From: Rhodobiaceae bacterium | GTDB taxonomy: Bacteria; Pseudomonadota; Alphaproteobacteria; RS24 | Assembly (NCBI GenBank): GCA_002689195.1 | Contig: NZFC01000029.1 | Coordinates: 19,226 to 33,778 of the forward strand | DNA length: 14,553 nt | Reading direction: 5' to 3' | In this document: piece by piece, positions 6,991 to 13,981 of the stretch | Layout: each line of letters begins with the position of its first letter | How positions within the stretch are numbered: position 1 is the first letter of the stretch | The notes under the pieces: generated by a model | What the model was told of the DNA's origin: nothing | The model's database searches: none | Seen by the model: only the letters and a program-made list of their open reading frames with translations | Position numbers and translations under genes: made by a program

Positions 6991-7041
6991 ATGAAACCAT
7001 TACCCTTGAATTTTGCGGTTTTATTGTTAAAATGGTTTCAT
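6991..7041 (+). promoter_or_regulatory. Operator of the MqsA-like/ATPase operon (11-bp inverted repeat)
   Basis: ATGAAACCATT (6991-7001) and AATGGTTTCAT (7031-7041) are perfect inverted repeats with a 29-bp gap. They bracket the candidate promoter and the right arm overlaps the start codon of the MqsA-like gene. A core of this pair with near-identical spacing is found upstream of the integrase. MqsA-family proteins are known autorepressors that bind palindromes in their own promoter, so this is the expected place for autoregulation. Confidence 0.75.
7006..7033 (+). promoter_or_regulatory. Candidate promoter of a leaderless transcript
   Basis: TTGAAT (7006-7011, four of six -35 consensus positions) and TAAAAT (7028-7033, five of six -10 positions) are separated by 16 bp. 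Transcription would begin close to 7040, the A of the start codon. No Shine-Dalgarno sequence precedes that codon, so a leaderless mRNA is predicted. Confidence 0.5.
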
Positions 7042-7642
7042 GAAAGAATATCCTCCAATTCACCGTATCGAAAATGCGGTATGTCATGAGTGCGGGAAAC
7101 CAGCATCTTTGACCCACGACCCTACCGAAATACCTGGTAAAGGGGAGGAGGAAGGGTTCATTTATTCTCGGCCCATTCTTCAATGCACCGATCCAGCCTG
7201 TGGGGAGGAATTTGTTGCCCCAGAGGACGCTAAAGAATTACACGACGCGCTCTGCCTTCACGGCGGATTGCTGTTACCTGAGGAAATAAAAGAAATAAGA
7301 GAAGAATATGGGCGACGCAACGAGCCTTCAGGTAAAATAAGTCAAAAGAATTTCGCCGAGAGGATTGGCTTCGGTCGCTCCACGATTGCTAGATATGAGG
7401 CCAGACTGCAGGTGCAAAATAAAGCGAGTGACATTCTTTTGCGCGCGTGCAGGGATCTGCCAGGTTTTGATGACTTGGTAGCTGCCAGTTTTGCTAAGGA
7501 TCAGTTAAAAAAGCAGGCTAAAGTTCAAGAAACGGGCCCAATGGCTAAGGCCTTCCGTCAACAAAATGGCGGTCAGAGTAAGGTTACAAGCTCGCGAGCT
7601 AATATATTTGATTTGACCGCCTCTAGGCAGTGGGCCGCCTAA
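7040..7642 (+). CDS. MqsA-like zinc-binding HTH regulator (antitoxin-family repressor)
   Basis: The 200-residue protein has the two-part build of the MqsA/YgiT family: an N-terminal zinc site made by C15-x-x-C18 and C49-x4-C54, then, after LLLPEEIKEIREEYG, an XRE-type HTH of about residues 98-122 (ISQKNFAERIGFGRSTIARYEARL) and the following helix. The stretch LPEEIKEIRE...GKISQKNFAERIGFGRSTIARYE is the family's hallmark order. The C-terminal 50 residues are an extra tail not typical of MqsA. No MqsR-like toxin lies beside it; instead it is followed, 10 nt later, by a KGGVGR ATPase, suggesting that it controls that gene. ATG 7040 has no ribosome binding site, and the upstream inverted repeat overlaps the start codon. 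It may also act on the integrase promoter, which carries the same half-sites. Confidence 0.8.
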   Translation: MKEYPPIHRIENAVCHECGKPASLTHDPTEIPGKGEEEGFIYSRPILQCTDPACGEEFVAPEDAKELHDALCLHGGLLLPEEIKEIREEYGRRNEPSGKISQKNFAERIGFGRSTIARYEARLQVQNKASDILLRACRDLPGFDDLVAASFAKDQLKKQAKVQETGPMAKAFRQQNGGQSKVTSSRANIFDLTASRQWAA

Positions 7643-7652
7643 GGTAAGATCC

Positions 7653-9749
7653 ATGCACACAACAACATTTTATTCCTACAAGGGGGGCGTCGGCCGAACT
7701 CTTGCTCTGATGAATGTCGCATGCGGTCTGGTCGGCGATAGCGAAAACGTGTTTCTAATAGATTTTGATTTAGAAGCCCCAGGTCTCCAAACATTCGATA
7801 TTTTCAAGCGAAAAAGTGAAGAAAACGACGATGCCAGAGAGCAGCTTGGACTGAGTGACTTAATATATAAATATATGTCGGATCCTTCGGAAGGGCTTCC
7901 TGACATTGCCGACTATGTTATCAAAGGAGATACCTCGCTCCTTGCAAGCGATGGCAATCCTTATCGAAGGTTTTCAGTCGAGAAACCTGGGAAAATGTTT
8001 TTACTCCCCGCGGGTACACGAAGAGCGTACGCACAAATTGACTGGCAGCGTCTCTACGAAGAGCAAGAGGGCTTCTTTTTCTTTGAAATGTTAAAAAGCA
8101 CTATTGCCAAACATGAAGAGTACGCCCCGAATTGGTTATTGATCGACAGCCGAACGGGACGTGCTGAAACAACTGGAATATGCACTCGCCAGCTGGCTGA
8201 CACAAACGTTCTGGTATTCTTTCCAAATGAGCAAAATCGGATTGGCTTCGAAGAAGTTTTTCCCCAAATAAGAGACGAACCCTCCCGAAAATTGGAAGGT
8301 GTTGATCCTTGCAATTTTATTTTTGTTGCCTCGCGAGTGCCCGTTGAAGACGACGAATTCTACATCATCGAAACTCAAATAAACAAGTTTAGGCACGTCT
8401 TTGGGCTGCCCACAGATGATGAATATATATATTTAGAAGACGGCATGATACTGCGAATTCCGCAAAATAACTCTGTTGAACTGTTAGAACAGTCTCTTTT
8501 TCTTATGGAAAGACCTGGAACTAAGCTGGGTAAATCCTATCAATCATTGGTAGCCGAGATTCAAAAAATGAATTCTCAGTCTAAGCGAGGCGTTGAATTA
8601 TATTTGAATGAGCTACTGGAACATATTATCCAGCAACCGAGGAGACAACGGGGTGAACGGCTTCAGGAACTCGAAATGCGGAGAAAATATGAACAGTCAC
8701 TGCCCGAAAATCAAAAGTTTTTGCCAGAGGTCGTAAAGAAAAAACTGCTGGATGTCGCGTTTAATCATCCGCACGATCAAACAATAAACCGACAACTTTC
8801 AGAATGTTACGCGCATCTCGACTTTAATCATCATACCTATATTAAAAACGCGCATTCTTTGGCTATTTGGCACGGTTTAGTGGCTCACAAAAAGAAAAAA
8901 GATAAATTTGAATTTTATGAACCATCCGCAGCTCTTCAATTTCAATACATTAAACACCGTCGAATGCTCGTAGACGCAGCGTCGGATGAAGGTTTTTATT
9001 TTTTCCTTAACAATCTGCACGCTATAGATTTTTTCCTTGAGGCCTTTGCGGAGCCCGATGGGGTGGACCTTGAATTCATGGAGAGGCTCTTAGGCGAAGA
9101 ATTGGTACGCGGCTTCGAGAGGCTCGCAACATTCGAACCAGAAATTCAACGCGATATCCCTATACCAATGGATGAGGAGCAGGTAGAAGATAATGAAACA
9201 CAGGTGCACCGACTTATGAGACTGTCGAGTGTCGCAGAAGAAATTGGCTTTGCGCCTAATATCTTTTCTGATCAAGGACTCAATTTAGATGCTTTCGAGA
9301 GCAATGTAATTGATCTGTTCTCCACTTATTTTCCTAGCGAAGGTATGCCTGGCATGGGAGGCCGTCTCACCTATTTCGAATGGCTGGTTTTGACTGGAAA
9401 TATTGAAAAACTTACTAGTTTCAATGAGTTAGAAGGAGACTCAGACAATCTTTTGTTCGAAAATTTAGCCAAGTTCCACGAAACACATCTGCTTAAACCC
9501 GTTGTTGATAGCATTAAGACGTTAATGGAAATTACTGACAAGCCTCCTCGGGTTAAAAAAGCCGAATTGGTTTATAGAAATCTGTTGTTGTCATACCCTG
9601 GATTTTTAGGCGGAGGAAATGTTGATGAAGCCTCAGGCAAGGTGTTTTTGGAGCGAAATCCAAAACACAGACAGCCATCGCTAATGCGCAGGAATTCCAT
9701 CCGTCACCGACGCAACCCACGCGATATCCCATTAAAAGACCAAGATTAG
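7653..9749 (+). CDS. KGGVGR-motif variant AAA/ParA-like ATPase with large C-terminal region
   Basis: A 698-residue protein. The first 230 or so residues form a ParA/MinD-like P-loop NTPase: deviant Walker A K10-GGVGRT-16 preceded by FYSY, Walker A' region FLIDFDLEAPGL (Asp37, Asp39), and Walker B WLLIDSRTG (Asp165) with the DSRTG signature of the KGGVGR variant group. The rest is a long, mostly helical region without a domain I can name, ending in a very basic tail (RRNSIRHRRNPRD). KGGVGR ATPases have been described by comparative genomics as core NTPases of bacterial conflict systems, where they probably act as switches for an effector; here the long C-terminus could be the effector or sensor. 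It starts 10 nt after the regulator gene with AAGGTAAG as ribosome binding site. Its stop overlaps the stop of the convergent nuclease gene. Confidence 0.85.
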   Translation: MHTTTFYSYKGGVGRTLALMNVACGLVGDSENVFLIDFDLEAPGLQTFDIFKRKSEENDDAREQLGLSDLIYKYMSDPSEGLPDIADYVIKGDTSLLASDGNPYRRFSVEKPGKMFLLPAGTRRAYAQIDWQRLYEEQEGFFFFEMLKSTIAKHEEYAPNWLLIDSRTGRAETTGICTRQLADTNVLVFFPNEQNRIGFEEVFPQIRDEPSRKLEGVDPCNFIFVASRVPVEDDEFYIIETQINKFRHVFGLPTDDEYIYLEDGMILRIPQNNSVELLEQSLFLMERPGTKLGKSYQSLVAEIQKMNSQSKRGVELYLNELLEHIIQQPRRQRGERLQELEMRRKYEQSLPENQKFLPEVVKKKLLDVAFNHPHDQTINRQLSECYAHLDFNHHTYIKNAHSLAIWHGLVAHKKKKDKFEFYEPSAALQFQYIKHRRMLVDAASDEGFYFFLNNLHAIDFFLEAFAEPDGVDLEFMERLLGEELVRGFERLATFEPEIQRDIPIPMDEEQVEDNETQVHRLMRLSSVAEEIGFAPNIFSDQGLNLDAFESNVIDLFSTYFPSEGMPGMGGRLTYFEWLVLTGNIEKLTSFNELEGDSDNLLFENLAKFHETHLLKPVVDSIKTLMEITDKPPRVKKAELVYRNLLLSYPGFLGGGNVDEASGKVFLERNPKHRQPSLMRRNSIRHRRNPRDIPLKDQD

Positions 9750-10519
9750 TTGGCTGTGGCTTGAAGCAAGAAGCGGCCGTGCTGGCAGTCCGAATTGTGG
9801 TCAGGTCGATATGAACTATCCAGCAACTCTCGTATAGCCTCTAGAGCTGGGCGGATCCACGATACGTCGACCTTATAGGGAATAAGGTTTATTTTGAATT
9901 CCATTAGGGCAAGATTGCCTTTGATAAAATCGGAACGGGTAAACCGATCTCCATCGACATACAAGAAATAGCCAATATCACTTATTTTGAAGCCCATACT
10001 CCGCATCACCCAAACGTATAAATCCATTTGTCTTCGATACGGCCCCTTAAATTTATCGAACATGTCAATTTCCCGCCCTTCAGTCTTCTGAGACGTGCTT
10101 TTATAGTCGACTATGTGGAGTTCGTCGGTCTCAGTATTCCTCCAAACATCGTCCAGGCCTCCACCTATCTTGAGGTTAAGATCCTCGACAATCGTGTGCA
10201 TTCGACCCTCTGCTCCGAAGTGAAGGCTCTGTGTCCATTTTTCAAAGTTCGGATGCTGGAAGGGAACTAAATTAGCAAATCCCTTTTCTATGAGAATCGG
10301 CGGGACTTCCTGTAGTAATCGATATCTATCAAAATGTCGTTTTAAGAGAACATCTGTAGCCTCATTAATATTAAACCCAGGTATTTCAGGAAATTTTATC
10401 CCCTCCACCTGTTGCATATAAAAACAAGCGGGGCATCGGATGAAATTTTCCACCCTGAACCGACTTAGCTCATAAGGTTCGACTTGTGAGGGTTTATAAA
10501 CTCCACGATGTCTTGGCAT
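9746..10519 (-). CDS. RecB/Cas4-like PD-(D/E)XK nuclease
   Basis: The 257-residue product has the RecB-family nuclease signature: GGGLDDVW (Asp123, Asp124), HIVDYKSTS (Asp138, Lys140), and YRRQMDLYVW (Gln164, Tyr168), the QxxxY motif of Cas4/AddB-type exonucleases. C29-x-x-C32 near the N-terminus and C245 near the end resemble the iron-sulfur cysteines of Cas4/AddB, but only three cysteines fit, so the cluster is uncertain. These enzymes degrade or trim DNA ends with a metal ion. It is the last gene of the leftward operon, begins 8 nt after the preceding stop with TAGGAGATAAA as ribosome binding site, and probably works with the helicase two genes upstream. Its stop codon overlaps the stop of the convergent KGGVGR ATPase gene. 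Confidence 0.85.
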   Translation of the reverse strand: MPRHRGVYKPSQVEPYELSRFRVENFIRCPACFYMQQVEGIKFPEIPGFNINEATDVLLKRHFDRYRLLQEVPPILIEKGFANLVPFQHPNFEKWTQSLHFGAEGRMHTIVEDLNLKIGGGLDDVWRNTETDELHIVDYKSTSQKTEGREIDMFDKFKGPYRRQMDLYVWVMRSMGFKISDIGYFLYVDGDRFTRSDFIKGNLALMEFKINLIPYKVDVSWIRPALEAIRELLDSSYRPDHNSDCQHGRFLLQATAN

Positions 10520-10527
10520 TTTATCTC

Positions 10528-10851
10528 CTAAAATGTGAAAGCTTGTTCTGCCAGTTCTTTGATCAGTAGATCAGGCAAGGTCAGAAAACTTTGCTCGGAT
10601 AATGAATAAGCATAAGCTTGCGCCAGTGATTGCTCGACAAAATACGCATATGGCTCAGAACATAGATTTGTCATGTCATCTCTGGATATTCGTGTAACCA
10701 TAAAAACGGCAGGACAATCGATAGTTGGATTTAATGCCTTGTCGCAGGGTATTACAGCAATCTCAGGCAAGGTCTTTGGGCTGAGTGTTCCAAAATGATT
10801 AACAATTGGGCCGATGGAGTTGCCTGACGGAAACTCAAGAATTTCTGCCAT
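10528..10851 (-). CDS. Small conserved-context protein of unknown function (107 aa)
   Basis: The protein begins MAEILEFPSGNS and ends in a helical, hydrophobic-patterned region (LPDLLIKELAEQAFTF). I recognise no family; no membrane segment, signal peptide or metal site is evident apart from three scattered cysteines. Its start codon overlaps the helicase stop by one base, so it is almost certainly translated with the helicase. Lying between the helicase and the RecB-like nuclease it may be an adaptor between them, which is inference from gene order. Confidence 0.75.
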   Translation of the reverse strand: MAEILEFPSGNSIGPIVNHFGTLSPKTLPEIAVIPCDKALNPTIDCPAVFMVTRISRDDMTNLCSEPYAYFVEQSLAQAYAYSLSEQSFLTLPDLLIKELAEQAFTF

Positions 10852-12536
10852 TATAAATGCCCTCTCTTTTTAAATATGGGCGCTAACACCGCGGCCACGC
10901 GTGGCATCATTTCCTCTGGAATTTTGCCCAACATCTCGATAACTTTCGCGTCTCCAGAATTTAAGACGAGGGTCTTGATTTCAGGAGCGAGTTCCTCGCC
11001 CTCGCGCACAGTCTCCTCATCCAGGTCTAGGCCTCTTACAATGGCTCCAGATCGCATCGCCTCTTTTAGTGTGAGCGTGAATTTGGGGCTAAAGCTCTCT
11101 CCGCAATTGTTGCACGTAGACGCATTAATTGGATTGAGTGCGCCACAAGAAGTGCACGCTTTGTTGCGCGGGCCGCCCTGCTTGATAAATTTGTGCCCAC
11201 ACTCGGTGCAAGCCGATGCGGAAAAACTTTGCTTGCTGCCGCAAGATGGGCAAATGCGTTGCTTAGGCACCCCAGGACCAACCTTAAATGCTGCGGGCAT
11301 TTCGTCTTCTACCCGCCTTGCAAACTTATCCAGTTTTTCCAGTGCTGGCATAACAACATATGCGCGTGTGAGGTCTTGAGGGCCGCAGTTGCGAACCACG
11401 CGGCCCATGGCTTGGCGAAAGAAAAGCTCTGTCAGTGCATTGGGTAGATAAATCAGCACTCGAAGGCGAGGAATGTCGACGCCTTCCGAGACCATGGCTA
11501 CGGATACCAACCAGCGGCTCCGACCATTTCGGAATGCTCTAATCTTCGATTTAGCATTTTGCACTCGGCTATGAACAAGTATTGGGCGCTCGCCCTCCTT
11601 GTTTTCAATCAAATCGGCCATGTATTCGGCCATTTCGATGTCAGGTGCAATCACAAGGCCGCCAGCAGTTGGCATCTCGTTCTGAACCAATTCATCGAGC
11701 TTTTGTTGGGCGTAGTCGAACATGGTGCCCTGATAGCCGCTTGCCATTGGGGTTATTCCATCTTTTTCAAATTGTGGTGTCATCACGAGTTTTGAAAATT
11801 CAATTGCCCGATGAAGGGCAGGAATGTCTGCCAATGGTCCGTTTAGGTTTGCGCGACACTTGCTAGTGACGACTGCTGTCGATTCATCGTCCAGAAGTAC
11901 AGAAAACTCCCCTTCATGCCTATGGAATGTAATAGCCCTGCAATATCCATTGTCTACCGCGTCTCCGTAGGTAAGTGTGATGCAGGCAGCTTCATCAATT
12001 TTCAAAGCTCCTCGATTGTCTAGTTCCAGCCAAGCACAGCCCGTTCCATCTGATCGCATGGGGGTGCCAGTTAAAATAAGAGCGTATTTAGCGTCAGCAA
12101 ACGCGCTTGAGGCGGTGTTGCCCCAAGCCGCTTCTAGCGCTGCGTGATGTATTTCGTCACAAATTACAAGCACGCGCTCATTTTGACAGACTGCTTGCAC
12201 AAGATCTGCCATCCCCGAAAGGGCCTGCCATGTTGAACAAAAATTTGTTTCAAGCGCCAAATAGCTGGGATCATTTCCAGTGATACGTTCCATTGAGCGT
12301 CCTGTGATCATTTTAAAGTCCTTCGCCCAATCGTCTGTGACAACGCTTTGGGGTGCCAAAACAATCACGCGATCAATTTCGCCGTGTTCAAGTAATTTTT
12401 GCGCTATTGTGCATGCAGTAATTGTTTTGCCTGCGGCTGGGGCTGCATTAATTAAAAATCGTTTCTCGCCACCTTCTGCCCAGTAGCTGAGGCATTTATT
12501 GCAGGCTTCACTTTGCCAAGCTCTTAATTTAATCAT
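10851..12536 (-). CDS. Superfamily 2 DEAD/DEAH-like helicase with two zinc ribbons
   Basis: The 561-residue protein has all main SF2 motifs: Q-motif-like LRAWQSEA (Gln8), Walker A APAAGKT (about 32-38), motif Ia VLAPQSVV, motif II DEIH (127-130), motif III LTGTP (155-159), and in the second RecA-like lobe SEGVDIPRLRVLIY with QAMGRVVR (motif VI). It resembles the helicase subunits of restriction systems and phage UvsW-like enzymes that translocate on duplex DNA. After the core come two consecutive zinc ribbons, C429/C432/C443/C446 and C461/C464/C475/C478, rare in these enzymes and likely used for DNA or partner binding, then a helical tail. The start overlaps the HNH gene by 8 nt and the end overlaps the next gene by one base. 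It is probably the motor of the operon's DNA-processing complex. Confidence 0.92.
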   Translation of the reverse strand: MIKLRAWQSEACNKCLSYWAEGGEKRFLINAAPAAGKTITACTIAQKLLEHGEIDRVIVLAPQSVVTDDWAKDFKMITGRSMERITGNDPSYLALETNFCSTWQALSGMADLVQAVCQNERVLVICDEIHHAALEAAWGNTASSAFADAKYALILTGTPMRSDGTGCAWLELDNRGALKIDEAACITLTYGDAVDNGYCRAITFHRHEGEFSVLLDDESTAVVTSKCRANLNGPLADIPALHRAIEFSKLVMTPQFEKDGITPMASGYQGTMFDYAQQKLDELVQNEMPTAGGLVIAPDIEMAEYMADLIENKEGERPILVHSRVQNAKSKIRAFRNGRSRWLVSVAMVSEGVDIPRLRVLIYLPNALTELFFRQAMGRVVRNCGPQDLTRAYVVMPALEKLDKFARRVEDEMPAAFKVGPGVPKQRICPSCGSKQSFSASACTECGHKFIKQGGPRNKACTSCGALNPINASTCNNCGESFSPKFTLTLKEAMRSGAIVRGLDLDEETVREGEELAPEIKTLVLNSGDAKVIEMLGKIPEEMMPRVAAVLAPIFKKRGHL

Positions 12537-12729
12537 TAGCAGCTTTCCTTAAATTACAATTTGGGCATAGGGCTTGACCGTTCTGAATGACCGTCTGCCC
12601 GCCGCGGCTTGCTGGAACAATGTGGTCAGCATGGAAATCTCCTTTGAGATTTGTTCCACAGAGCTGACATTTCCCTTTCGATTTGGCGTAAATGATCAGC
12701 CTTTGACGTTGTGAAAAAAAACGCCTCAC
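12529..12729 (-). CDS. Small HNH endonuclease
   Basis: A 66-residue protein made almost wholly of an HNH fold: C21-QL-C24, then FHADHIVPASRGG with the catalytic Asp35-His36 pair, Asn50, and C55-PN-C58 followed by NLRK. The four cysteines form the structural zinc knuckle. The enzymes nick or cut DNA with a single metal ion. It starts with GTG, overlapping the previous gene's stop in a GTGA arrangement, and overlaps the helicase start by 8 nt, so it is translated as part of the operon. Its link to a helicase suggests DNA-end or recombination processing, as in phage early regions; a homing role is less likely because it does not interrupt a gene. Confidence 0.85.
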   Translation of the reverse strand: MRRFFSQRQRLIIYAKSKGKCQLCGTNLKGDFHADHIVPASRGGQTVIQNGQALCPNCNLRKAAND

Positions 12730-13001
12730 AGAGGTTCAAACCAATATTGGGTAATTGTGAGCTCATCCACATGAAGCGCTTTTGGCGGTTCGTAGAGGAT
12801 ATATTTTTGGGCTTGCTGCACCGCTTCACGAAATCCGATTCGGCGGCTTTTAATTAAAAAGCCCTCTCTACGCATGTCTGAAATAAGTCCCATGAGGTCT
12901 GAGACCCCGAATATGGCTATACTATCTAAGCGGGTTACTGGTTGCCCTGCCAAAATGGCTTCTCGCAAAGCGATCGTATGGGTATTGGAGTTTTTAGTCA
13001 T
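12726..13001 (-). CDS. Small HTH protein, phage HTH_39-like
   Basis: The 91-residue product contains TIALREAILAGQPVTRLDSIAIFGVSDLMGLISDMRREGFLIKSRR, which has the spacing of the small phage helix-turn-helix family (Pfam HTH_39: short helix, TxLDALxxFG, then a helix with LRREG). The C-terminal 40 residues are unlike that family and aromatic. Such genes are common in phage early regions and usually unassigned. It overlaps its upstream neighbour by 4 nt (ATGA) and the HNH gene by 4 nt. It could bind DNA at the element's origin or regulate the operon; which is unknown. Confidence 0.75.
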   Translation of the reverse strand: MTKNSNTHTIALREAILAGQPVTRLDSIAIFGVSDLMGLISDMRREGFLIKSRRIGFREAVQQAQKYILYEPPKALHVDELTITQYWFEPL

Positions 13002-13291
13002 ATTTTGGTTCCCAACAAGCTCTCGGCTTTTTCTCTATCAGTTTGTTTCGGGCAATTGTCGTTGGAAAGGGTTCCAATTCGAGTTTCCATCCCGAGCACC
13101 GCCCCCCCGCCGTCGCGCATTGCTGTGTCGACGGCCTTGGAGTGATAACTGGGCGAGTATCGAGGGGTCTCGCGGCCAGAATTATCGTTTGCGGCGCTGG
13201 AAAGAAGGTTCACAAAGTAGGCGATATCGGCTTCGGAGTGAGTGTCACCGAGAGCGGTTAAAAGTTCGAAAAATAGGCGTGATTTATTCAT
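12998..13291 (-). CDS. Small protein of unknown function (97 aa)
   Basis: The start ATG at 13291 gives MNKSRLFFELLTALGDTHSEADI, with a strong ribosome binding site (GAGGAGG) inside the upstream gene's last codons and only one base after its stop. The open frame runs on upstream to ATG 13330, which is less likely. The N-terminal 33 residues are an amphipathic helical region; the remainder is polar, Gly/Ser-rich and probably disordered. No family is recognised. It overlaps the HTH gene by 4 nt. Confidence 0.7.
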   Translation of the reverse strand: MNKSRLFFELLTALGDTHSEADIAYFVNLLSSAANDNSGRETPRYSPSYHSKAVDTAMRDGGGAVLGMETRIGTLSNDNCPKQTDREKAESLLGTKI

Positions 13292-13292
13292 G

Positions 13293-13613
13293 TCAATGAA
13301 TTTCCTCCTCTGAAGAAAGCAAGTCGGCATTTTCTAGGTCTTCCGAAGAAGCTTTGGCGCAATCTTCGGGGCCGTCTTCCGTGCCATCTTCTGCTTGTGC
13401 GTTATGAATTAGGTATTCGTCGAGCAATGCGTTTAACAAAACTCTCGTTACTTTGTGCCCATCGTCGCTGCATTGAAGACTAAGGCGGGCCCCGTGGTTG
13501 ACGAGTGCAGTGGAAATTACTGCAGGGTCGCCATATTCCTGAAGAAGCCCGCTAGTAAAAATGAATACTAGTCTGCGTATGTCGTTGAGGGCTGATTCTC
13601 GGTCGCTATCCAC
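13293..13613 (-). CDS. Acidic-tailed protein B, paralogue of its upstream neighbour
   Basis: The 106-residue protein starts with GTG (13613), preceded by GGGAGAAG. Residues 10-70 align with the upstream gene's product: GDPxxIxxALVxHxxRLxL, then DxGHxxxxVL and a final H, about 24 identities over 61 positions by eye. The rest is a strongly acidic, low-complexity tail rich in Glu and Asp. No catalytic motif is recognised. The acidic tail suggests DNA mimicry or contact with a basic partner, but this is only a compositional hint. It is separated by 12 nt from the upstream gene and followed at once by the next. Confidence 0.75.
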   Translation of the reverse strand: MDSDRESALNDIRRLVFIFTSGLLQEYGDPAVISTALVNHGARLSLQCSDDGHKVTRVLLNALLDEYLIHNAQAEDGTEDGPEDCAKASSEDLENADLLSSEEEIH

Positions 13614-13625
13614 TGCCGCTTCTCC

Positions 13626-13958
13626 CTAATGGATCGTGTCAGAGCCGTCTGGCTCGCTGGATAAAAAAAGCTGCTCCCTGTCATTTTTTTCTTTTTCGGC
13701 TTCCTCACCAGTGTCCTCACTAAACTTTGCAGATATGTCATCAACGATGTGCTCGGTAACAACATTTACAAACTCGCCCATTAGGACGGCTGATATTTGG
13801 TGACCGCAATCAGTTGAGCACAACGCGAGACGTGTCGCGTGGTGAACCAGGGCCTGCGCGATTTGTTTAGGGTCTCCATGCTCACCGAGCATACTTTCAA
13901 CAAATTTGAACACTTCCGCATCGATATCCCCATCAACCTCACCTAATACTGACTTCAT
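13626..13958 (-). CDS. Acidic-tailed protein A, first gene of the leftward operon
   Basis: The 110-residue protein has an excellent ribosome binding site (AAGGAG, 5 nt before ATG 13958). Its residues 10-70 are the counterpart of the next gene's core (GDPKQIAQALVHHATRLALCSTDCGHQISAVLM), and its C-terminus is likewise acidic (SEDTGEEAEKEKNDREQ) ending in SSEPDGSDTIH. The conserved GDP, H and GH residues may be structural or bind a ligand; no known family is recognised. The pair is a tandem duplication that has diverged to about 40% identity in the core, so both copies have been kept under selection for some time. Dyads just upstream could regulate the whole operon. Confidence 0.75.
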   Translation of the reverse strand: MKSVLGEVDGDIDAEVFKFVESMLGEHGDPKQIAQALVHHATRLALCSTDCGHQISAVLMGEFVNVVTEHIVDDISAKFSEDTGEEAEKEKNDREQLFLSSEPDGSDTIH

Positions 13959-13981
13959 TTCAACTCCTTGGTTCCAAAAAC

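Noticed and set aside
7040..7642. Complete MqsR-MqsA toxin-antitoxin pair
   Set aside because: The MqsA-like protein is clear but neither neighbour resembles MqsR; the upstream 139-aa protein shows no RelE/MqsR pattern that I can see.
10876..11379. Forward open frame (167 aa) opposite the helicase
   Set aside because: Antisense to the zinc-ribbon part of the helicase; the helicase frame has all motifs.
12874..13299. Forward open frame (141 aa) opposite the small HTH and 97-aa genes
   Set aside because: The opposite-strand genes have tight overlaps and ribosome binding sites; this frame has neither and is rich in Arg/Ser typical of shadow frames.
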